Assembly: GCA_964457755.1 (NCBI GenBank)
Contig: CAYWGC010000004.1
Location: 50,724 to 114,723 of the forward strand
Reading direction: 5' to 3'
DNA: 64,000 nt
Source: Tharpella sp964457755
GTDB lineage: Bacteria; Desulfobacterota; Anaeroferrophillalia; Anaeroferrophillales; Tharpellaceae
The notes beneath the pieces were generated by a model, which worked only from the letters and a program-made list of their open reading frames with translations, was not told the DNA's origin and did not search any database. The position numbers were made by a program, and so were the translations under genes. Numbering within the stretch: the first letter of the stretch is position 1; the number at the start of each line of letters is the position of its first letter. Of this stretch, positions 57,970 to 64,000 are shown piece by piece.

Positions 57970-58905
57970 ATGCAAGATCCTGTAGTGCAACGGTATTCTA
58001 AAAATCCGATTTTGACCAGAGATGACGTTCCCTATCCGGTGGCAACCGTACATAATGCCGGGATGGTCAAGCATGACGGCAGGTATGTTATGCTCTTTCG
58101 TTCCCACCGGCGAAACGGTCGCTCAATTATCGGCTTGGCCGAGAGTGTTGATGGTTTCTCCTTTACGGTGCGGCCGGAACCTTTTCTGACGCCGTCCTTG
58201 GAAGGGGTGTTCGGTGAGTATGAAGAGTTCGGTGTGGAAGATCTGCGCATCTCCGCTTTGGAGGGCGAGTATCTCCTGACCTATAGCGCCTATTCAAGAC
58301 ACGGGGTACGAATTGTCTGTGCCCGGACCAGGGATTTTAAGCAGGTCGAGCGGATCGCTTTAATCTCTCAACCGGACATGCGTAACGTGGTCATTTTTCC
58401 GCAAAAAATTAACGGTAGATATGTGCGTCTCGACCGGCCCCATTCCGAGATATCCCCTTGGTCTATTCATATCTCTTATTCTCCCGACCTTATTCATTGG
58501 GGGGACTCCAAGGTGGTTATGAAGCCGGTGACCTATCACTGGGACCAGTTGAAAATCGGTCCGGGCGCCCCGCCGTTTATGACGGACGCAGGTTGGCTCC
58601 ATATCTACCACGGGGTCTTTGAAACCATGGCCGGGGCCGTATACCGGCTCGGTGTGGCCTTGCACGACCGAGATGATCCCTCCCGGATTATCGGGGTTGC
58701 AGATGAGTGGATACTGCAACCCGAAGACCCCTGGGAGATCACCGGCTATGTGCCCAACGTGGTCTTTACTTGCGGCGCCGTTCCGGAAGACGATGGTACC
58801 GTGAAAATTTACTGGGGTGGCGCCGACACGGTTATGTGTGCGGGGTCAGCTCGGATCCGGGATCTTGTGGAAATGTGTATTAGCAACCCGAGGCCACCAT
58901 ATTAG
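57970..58905 (+). CDS. GH130 family beta-mannoside phosphorylase/hydrolase-like protein
   Basis: 311 residues, five-bladed propeller of the GH130 family, which breaks or builds beta-mannosides by phosphorolysis with mannose 1-phosphate. Seen: NPILTRDDVPYP, FRSHRRNGRSIIGLAES, the catalytic-region GVEDLRIS, YVPNVVFTCGA and the closing YWGGADTVM. No signal peptide, so cytoplasmic. GAGGGGG lies before the ATG. The next gene is a longer relative. The linkage it acts on (beta-1,2 or beta-1,4) cannot be told from the sequence by eye. Confidence 0.9.
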   Translation: MQDPVVQRYSKNPILTRDDVPYPVATVHNAGMVKHDGRYVMLFRSHRRNGRSIIGLAESVDGFSFTVRPEPFLTPSLEGVFGEYEEFGVEDLRISALEGEYLLTYSAYSRHGVRIVCARTRDFKQVERIALISQPDMRNVVIFPQKINGRYVRLDRPHSEISPWSIHISYSPDLIHWGDSKVVMKPVTYHWDQLKIGPGAPPFMTDAGWLHIYHGVFETMAGAVYRLGVALHDRDDPSRIIGVADEWILQPEDPWEITGYVPNVVFTCGAVPEDDGTVKIYWGGADTVMCAGSARIRDLVEMCISNPRPPY

Positions 58906-58915
58906 GACTAGGCAG

Positions 58916-60385
58916 ATGTCTTTAGCACCTTTGAAAGTAGAAAGAGAAAAGAAAAAATTTTCAGCAGAGCCCACCCGGGTGATTACTAAGTTTTATCTTC
59001 CAGGAGGTGAAGAGCGGAGCAAACACATTATCGCGCGTGTTCTCGGACTATCAGAAGAAGAAACCCGGCAGAACCTGAAGCAGGTTATGGTTGATTTTGC
59101 AGCCCGCCATAATGATATCCGCCAAGTATTTAACCGGCACTTTAAAAAGATCAAAGAGTATCTTCCCGAAGGTCTTGACCTCTCAGAAGAGAAGATCTGT
59201 CTGCTCGGGGCTTTTTTTACGCATGAGTATTCGATCCAGGCGGCCGCTTTTTTCAACCCTTCTATCGTTATGCATCCAGACCAGAGTTATCTTGAGGAAA
59301 AATGCCTGCGTTTCATCTTGAGTTTTCGCTCCACCGGAGAAGGGCACATATCATCTCTTGAATTCAGAAGTGGCGTTCTCGATGAAAAAAACGACTTCCG
59401 TTTTGACGAAGTCAGCCGCTTTGTGCAAACTCCTAAAGTCATTAAAAATCCTACCTATGACAAATATGTTTTTCAACTGAAATTTGTCGATATGGCAGCT
59501 ATGAATGGAGTAGCCAGTGAAATACTGCAGGATCTGCCGGATAGATTCACATTCATTGAGCTCGAGGACGCTATCCACAAGAAAACCCATGTCTGGCTTG
59601 AAGAACCGGTTCCTTGGCTTAATGAAACGGTAGAGAAAATGCTCTGGCTGGCGAGATCCAATTACCACTTAAAGTTCAGAAGTGATCGACGGATATCGGA
59701 GAGGGTTATTTTCCCCGTGTCGGAAAATGAAAGCCAGGGTATTGAGGATGCCAGGTTTGTACGCTTTTGCGATACCAACGGTGAGATCACATATTACGCA
59801 ACCTATACCGCTTACAATGGTTTTGATGTTCTGCCGATGCTACTCGAAACAAAGGACTTTGTCAGCTTCACAATCCGAACCCTTAACGGCAAAGCAGTAC
59901 AGAATAAAGGGATGGCTCTTTTCCCCAGAAAAATTAACGGCAGATACATGATGATCTCCCGCCAGGACGGTGAAAACATGTTCATCATGTCTTCGGAAAA
60001 TATCCATTTCTGGCACGAAGCCGAGATCCTGCAGGGGCCGATATATCCGTGGGAGTTTATCCAGATCGGTAACTGTGGTTCTCCCCTTGAAACCGAGGCG
60101 GGCTGGATCCTGCTGACCCATGGGGTTGGGGCGATGAGAAAATATTGTATCGGCGCCTGTTTGTTGGACTTGCAAGACCCATCCCGGATTATCGGCCATC
60201 TTGCCGAGCCGTTGCTCAGCCCCATGGAAGAAGAACGTGAAGGTTATGTGCCGAATGTTCTGTACACCTGCGGCGCCATAATTCACAACAATGAATTGAT
60301 CATACCATACGCCATGTCTGATACCTCATCCGGTATTGCGACGGTTTCGGTGCCGGAGCTGCTGGCCCGGCTTTCTGGAGTGTAA
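58916..60385 (+). CDS. GH130-related protein with long N-terminal extension
   Basis: 489 residues from ATG 58916, ten bases after the stop of the shorter GH130 gene; the frame is open further upstream, but only as an overlap. About 280 extra residues come first (helical, LGLSEEETRQNLKQVM, LSEEKICLLGAFFTHEYSIQ). The GH130 propeller follows: SENESQGIEDARFVRF, YYATYTAYNG, RKINGRYMMISRQDGEN, YVPNVLYTCGA and the ending PYAMSDTSSGIATV. The long form resembles the GH130 type reported with beta-1,2-mannoside activity in bacteria, but the subtype assignment is tentative. Confidence 0.87.
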   Translation: MSLAPLKVEREKKKFSAEPTRVITKFYLPGGEERSKHIIARVLGLSEEETRQNLKQVMVDFAARHNDIRQVFNRHFKKIKEYLPEGLDLSEEKICLLGAFFTHEYSIQAAAFFNPSIVMHPDQSYLEEKCLRFILSFRSTGEGHISSLEFRSGVLDEKNDFRFDEVSRFVQTPKVIKNPTYDKYVFQLKFVDMAAMNGVASEILQDLPDRFTFIELEDAIHKKTHVWLEEPVPWLNETVEKMLWLARSNYHLKFRSDRRISERVIFPVSENESQGIEDARFVRFCDTNGEITYYATYTAYNGFDVLPMLLETKDFVSFTIRTLNGKAVQNKGMALFPRKINGRYMMISRQDGENMFIMSSENIHFWHEAEILQGPIYPWEFIQIGNCGSPLETEAGWILLTHGVGAMRKYCIGACLLDLQDPSRIIGHLAEPLLSPMEEEREGYVPNVLYTCGAIIHNNELIIPYAMSDTSSGIATVSVPELLARLSGV

Positions 60386-60406
60386 GTCTAAAGCAAGGAA
60401 GCCTAT

Positions 60407-62689
60407 ATGAAAAACATGAAGATAGCGGTTATCGGCAATTATCTGCCCAGGCAGTGTGGCATTGCTACTTTCACTACCGATCTGTGTAACGCTCTCGCCC
60501 CGGGTCTGGAAAAAAGTGGTGAACGGCTTACGGTCGTGGCCATGGATGACATTGATAAAGGTTACCCTTATGCGGATCGGGTCGGGTTTCAGGTACGGGC
60601 CAACGTTCAGTCTGATTATCTTCATGCCGCTGAATTTTTAAATGTCCATAAATTTGATGCTGCGATTCTCCAACACGAATTTGGCATATTCGGGGGAGAG
60701 GATGGTTCCCATATCATCCAGCTTATAAAAAATCTGCACATGCCGGTGATTGCCATCCTGCATACGGTTCTCAAGGATCCTACGGACGGGCAGCGTGCCG
60801 TTACCCAAAAATTGGCCCAATATACCGACACCCTGGTGGTCATGGCCCATAAAGCTAAGACCCTGCTCATCGATTCCTATAGCATTGAAGAATCGAAAAT
60901 CACCTTTATTCCCCACGGCATCCCGAACGTGCCTTTTGCTGAATCTGTTTCTGGTCCATTCCGGACCCAGCTCGGGCTCAAAGGTCGGAAGATAATACTG
61001 ACCTTCGGCCTGCTGAGCCCCGGCAAGGGGGTTGAAGTCATGCTTAAGGCGATGCCCGCGATTATCGAACAGCACCCTGATGTTTCCTATATTATCCTCG
61101 GCAAGACGCACCCTCACGTTATAAAAGAGACTGGCGATGCCTACCGGCAGAGCCTCTATCAACTGGTTCGCCGTCTTGGCATTGACGATCATGTGCTGTT
61201 TCACAACCGTTTTGTCGAGCTTGAGACCTTGACTCAATATCTGACTGCCGCCGATCTCTATGTCTCCCCCTATCTCAAGGAAGAACAGATTGTCTCCGGA
61301 ACCTTGGCTTATGCAGTGGGCATGGGTACAGCCGTGGTTTCCACCCCCTACTGGCACGCCCAGGAGCTACTGGCGGAGGGCCGAGGATGCCTGGTGCCTT
61401 TTAACGATCCGCAGGCTTTGGCCAAAAAGGTCAATCATCTTTTGATTCACGAAAAAGAACGTAAAGAGATCAGGAAAAAAGGTTATCAGTCCGGTCGTTC
61501 AGCGGTCTGGAAATCCGTGGGTACAAAATATCTCGACCTGCTTTCTGAGATATTGGAACGTACAATCGACCAGCCGATACCACAATATGCCGAAAGACCG
61601 GATGCTGGAATTCTGGAACCTGACACCCGGCTTCTGGGTGTCATGCCGGAGGTCAACCTCCAGCATATGCTCATCATGACCGATAGCACCGGCATTCTCC
61701 AGCACGCCAAATATTCAATTCCGGACCGCAACCACGGCTATTGTGTGGATGATAATGCCCGGGCGCTAATTGTTGCCACCATGTACTATGCTCTTTACCA
61801 GGATAAGGATGCCATTCCCCGAATGCAGACCTATCTTTCTTTTTTGCACTACTCTTTCAATCCGGAGAATGGACGGTTTAGAAATTTCATGTCCTATGAC
61901 CGGCGCTGGCTCGAAGAGATCGGTAGTGAAGATTCCCACGGGCGTACCCTCTGGGGACTAGGGGTTGCCATCCGGCATGCACCCTATGATTCGATCAGGA
62001 ATCTGGCCGTTCGGCTCTTTCTCGACGGTCTTCCAGTTGTCAAAAATTTCAAGTCCCCCAGATCATGGGCCTTTGTCATCATTGCTCTACATGCCTATAT
62101 GGAGGTTTTTGGCGGGGATACCACGGCCCGCCGGTTACGCGCTTTGCTGGCGGAAAAACTCTTTGCTCTCTTTCAGAAAGGTTCCAGCCCGGACTGGTTG
62201 TGGTGTGAAAATAAGCTAACCTATGCCAATGCCAAATTACCCCATGCCCTGATTCTGGCCGGGCAGTGGATCCCCAATCCCGAAATGTTTAAAATGGGCA
62301 TCGATTCTCTCTCCTGGCTGTTGGAGAAACAGCAGGCGCCGGAAGGCCATCTTTCAGTTGTCGGCAATTTGAACTGGCACAATCGAAATGGCCCTACCTC
62401 CAATTTTGATCAACAGCCCATTGAGGTCATGTGCCTGATCGGCGCTTGTGCCGCGGCCTTCCGTTCTACCGGTGAGATAAAATGGCTTGACCAGGGGCAT
62501 CGTTGTCTCGACTGGTTTCTGGGCAGTAATGATTTGAACGAACAGATTTATGACTTTAAGACGGGAGGGTGTTGCGATGCTATTCAGCCCACCGGCATCA
62601 ACGCCAATCAAGGTGCGGAGTCAACCCTTTCCTGGCTGATTTCTCTCCTCAGCATGTATGAAATTCTGGAGCAGATGGACAAAAAATAG
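60407..62689 (+). CDS. GT4 glycosyltransferase fused to an (alpha/alpha)6-type domain
   Basis: 760 residues. First 390: GT-B glycosyltransferase (NYLPRQCGIATFTTDL, QHEFGIFGGEDGSHI, FGLLSPGKGVEVMLKA, YLKEEQIVSGTLAYAVGMG for the donor site). Last 350: helical repeats with PDRNHGYCVDDNARALI, EDSHGRTLWGLG, GHLSVVGNLNWHNR and FDQQPIE, typical of the barrel found in glycoside hydrolases of the (alpha/alpha)6 fold. A synthase-trimming pair in one chain is a fair reading. It is the last enzyme of the operon GT4-cupin, GH130, GH130, GT4-barrel; spacing is 21 bases from the preceding stop. Confidence 0.88.
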   Translation: MKNMKIAVIGNYLPRQCGIATFTTDLCNALAPGLEKSGERLTVVAMDDIDKGYPYADRVGFQVRANVQSDYLHAAEFLNVHKFDAAILQHEFGIFGGEDGSHIIQLIKNLHMPVIAILHTVLKDPTDGQRAVTQKLAQYTDTLVVMAHKAKTLLIDSYSIEESKITFIPHGIPNVPFAESVSGPFRTQLGLKGRKIILTFGLLSPGKGVEVMLKAMPAIIEQHPDVSYIILGKTHPHVIKETGDAYRQSLYQLVRRLGIDDHVLFHNRFVELETLTQYLTAADLYVSPYLKEEQIVSGTLAYAVGMGTAVVSTPYWHAQELLAEGRGCLVPFNDPQALAKKVNHLLIHEKERKEIRKKGYQSGRSAVWKSVGTKYLDLLSEILERTIDQPIPQYAERPDAGILEPDTRLLGVMPEVNLQHMLIMTDSTGILQHAKYSIPDRNHGYCVDDNARALIVATMYYALYQDKDAIPRMQTYLSFLHYSFNPENGRFRNFMSYDRRWLEEIGSEDSHGRTLWGLGVAIRHAPYDSIRNLAVRLFLDGLPVVKNFKSPRSWAFVIIALHAYMEVFGGDTTARRLRALLAEKLFALFQKGSSPDWLWCENKLTYANAKLPHALILAGQWIPNPEMFKMGIDSLSWLLEKQQAPEGHLSVVGNLNWHNRNGPTSNFDQQPIEVMCLIGACAAAFRSTGEIKWLDQGHRCLDWFLGSNDLNEQIYDFKTGGCCDAIQPTGINANQGAESTLSWLISLLSMYEILEQMDKK

Positions 62690-62769
62690 AATAAAATTTT
62701 TACTTAGCCATCTCGTGACTTGTTACGAGTGTATTAAAGAAGCTCGAATATCAGCAGACCCTGTTGTCT

Positions 62770-63897
62770 ATGAAAAAGATCTTTTTGCTTGTTATTCTCC
62801 TCTTTGTATTTTTGGTTGGCCTTCCTCTCATGGGGGTTCTGGTCGTCGGAAAAAACGTTATTCAATACTGTGAATTTCCTCCCCTGACTCACTACGTTTC
62901 ACATGCACCGTTTTCCTGGTATTTCTTTTTGGGTTTGGTGATAATTGCCATTCTCATATCTACTTTACTCTTTTTCCAGCTCCATCATAAGCAATCTTCA
63001 GCGGGCCTCAAAAACCAAACAAACCCTGCGGTTTTCCCTTGGTGGGGGAATTTGGGGCTGTTATTAATATTGGTTAGTTGGGTCGTGGCCTGGAATAGAT
63101 TCTCCCTCTTTCATCACTTGCAACCCTATACCTTTTTCCCTCTTTGGTGGGGCTATATTCTGTTCATCAATGGCTTTACATATTTCCGCAGTGGTTCCTG
63201 TCTTCTGACTGGCCGACCCATCTATTTTTTTATTCTTTTTCCAGTAAGTGGCTGTTTTTGGTGGTTCTTTGAATATCTGAATAGGTTTGTGCAAAATTGG
63301 TATTATGTGGGGATTGATGATTTTAATGTCCTTGAATATATTTTCTATGCCTCCCTTTCTTTTTCAACAGTATTACCGGCGGTGCTCAGCACCGAAGAAT
63401 TCTTATCTTCATATCCTAGACTTACTGAGCCCTTAAAAGCATCTTTTGTTATACGTTTTTGTGAAACCAGATTTATCAAGATTAGTGTTTTACTGGCAAG
63501 CTCGATAGGACTTGTCGGAATAAGTATCTGGCCTGATTATCTTTTCCCGTTGCTCTGGCTTTCTCCGCTCTTAATTATTATCACCATGCAAAAGATGATG
63601 GGGCGAGCTACAGTTTTTGATAGCCTGTATCATGGAGACTGGAGGTCTGTCTGGATACCTGCCCTGGCGGCACTGTTTTGCGGATTTTTCTGGGAGTTAT
63701 GGAACGTGAAAAGTCACGCGCACTGGGTTTATTCAATTCCTTTTGTCGAGAAGGCCCAGATATTTGAAATGCCGATTCTCGGTTATCTGGGTTATCTTCC
63801 TTTTGGGCTGGAGTGTAAGGCGGTTGCCTCGTTAGTTGAAGAAGTCCTGCAGAAGGGATGCAAATCAAAAAGGTTTTTTACCAGGTTTTTAGAGTAA
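62770..63897 (+). CDS. Polytopic membrane protein of unknown function
   Basis: 375 residues from ATG 62770 (a TTG two codons earlier is possible). About ten hydrophobic helices, with Trp-rich segments FPLWWGYILFINGFTYF and GCFWWFFEYLNRFVQNW, and GFFWELWNVKSHAHWVY near the end; the many Trp/Glu/His pairs suggest a buried active or binding site. No family name recognised. It comes 80 bases after the glycan enzymes on the same strand. A fragment of a close relative lies at 52566-52643, so the gene has been copied or moved in this genome. Confidence 0.7.
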   Translation: MKKIFLLVILLFVFLVGLPLMGVLVVGKNVIQYCEFPPLTHYVSHAPFSWYFFLGLVIIAILISTLLFFQLHHKQSSAGLKNQTNPAVFPWWGNLGLLLILVSWVVAWNRFSLFHHLQPYTFFPLWWGYILFINGFTYFRSGSCLLTGRPIYFFILFPVSGCFWWFFEYLNRFVQNWYYVGIDDFNVLEYIFYASLSFSTVLPAVLSTEEFLSSYPRLTEPLKASFVIRFCETRFIKISVLLASSIGLVGISIWPDYLFPLLWLSPLLIIITMQKMMGRATVFDSLYHGDWRSVWIPALAALFCGFFWELWNVKSHAHWVYSIPFVEKAQIFEMPILGYLGYLPFGLECKAVASLVEEVLQKGCKSKRFFTRFLE

Positions 63898-64000
63898 CCA
63901 TTTAGGTTGGTTGACTTTTATCAGCTAATAAAAAAGGGTGTTTTTTACGGTGGACCCGAGCGTCTAGACAACTTTTTGTAATGTTAAGCTATAGGCCGGG

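Noticed and set aside
1..64000. CRISPR array, rRNA operon, replication origin
   Set aside because: No regularly spaced direct repeats, no rRNA sequence and no DnaA-box cluster or dnaA/dnaN genes were seen.

Overview
The window looks like a chromosome segment from a motile, Gram-negative, anaerobic or facultative bacterium, most likely a deltaproteobacterium in the broad sense (Desulfobacterota or Desulfuromonadota type). The signs are a flagellar hook gene, a sigma-28-type promoter, a formate dehydrogenase fused to NADH-oxidoreductase parts, a 2-hydroxyacyl-CoA dehydratase/benzoyl-CoA reductase-type system, a full AapJQMP amino-acid transporter, and succinate, fumarate and succinyl-CoA genes. 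No marker gene fixes the taxon, so this is inference.

Layout. 1-5.9 kb: end of flgE, a two-component system, an HtrA protease and prmA. 6.0-15.5 kb: tRNA-Glu followed at once by a tyrosine recombinase, then an A-rich formate dehydrogenase module (NuoE-like, NuoF-GltD fusion, Cys-type FdhA), then a graveyard of a kinase end, an IS66 end and an unknown fragment. This has the shape of a decayed island. 15.5-21.1 kb (minus strand): two dehydratase D-component-like subunits, their ATP-dependent activator, a membrane TPR protein and YjbQ. 21.5-29.9 kb: a hybrid sensor kinase, a DUF4139 protein, a queuosine-tRNA mannosyltransferase-like enzyme, an FlhB-tail protein and a TPR protein behind a near-consensus sigma-28 promoter. 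30.0-35.3 kb (minus strand): aapJQMP plus a DMT exporter. 35.6-41.1 kb: frameshifted ferredoxin, DMT exporter, DUF89 protein, copper chaperone and CopA ATPase, diguanylate cyclase.

41.4-51.4 kb is the most striking part. A consensus promoter precedes sdhA, a stand-alone SdhB-like [2Fe-2S] protein, a protein that fuses a complete SdhB to a Rieske protein through a twin-arginine membrane segment, a cytochrome b6-type protein with a C-terminal c-heme, and one SdhC-like anchor. The two fumarase subunits and sucCD follow. The order predicts a covalently linked succinate:quinone / quinol:cytochrome c supercomplex fed directly by TCA-cycle enzymes.

51.5-56.6 kb is a second graveyard with fragments of DUF294, ABC ATPase, slipin, CBS and a membrane protein whose intact relative ends the window. 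It also holds a well-defined structured RNA gene with its own consensus promoter and terminator just before a slipin gene. 56.6-63.9 kb: a glycan operon with a GT4-cupin fusion, two GH130 proteins, a GT4-(alpha/alpha)6 fusion and a membrane protein, which suggests mannoside or mannan metabolism.

Three families of dispersed, hairpin-prone repeats (here R1, R2, R3) lie between genes, and several copies abut start or stop codons.
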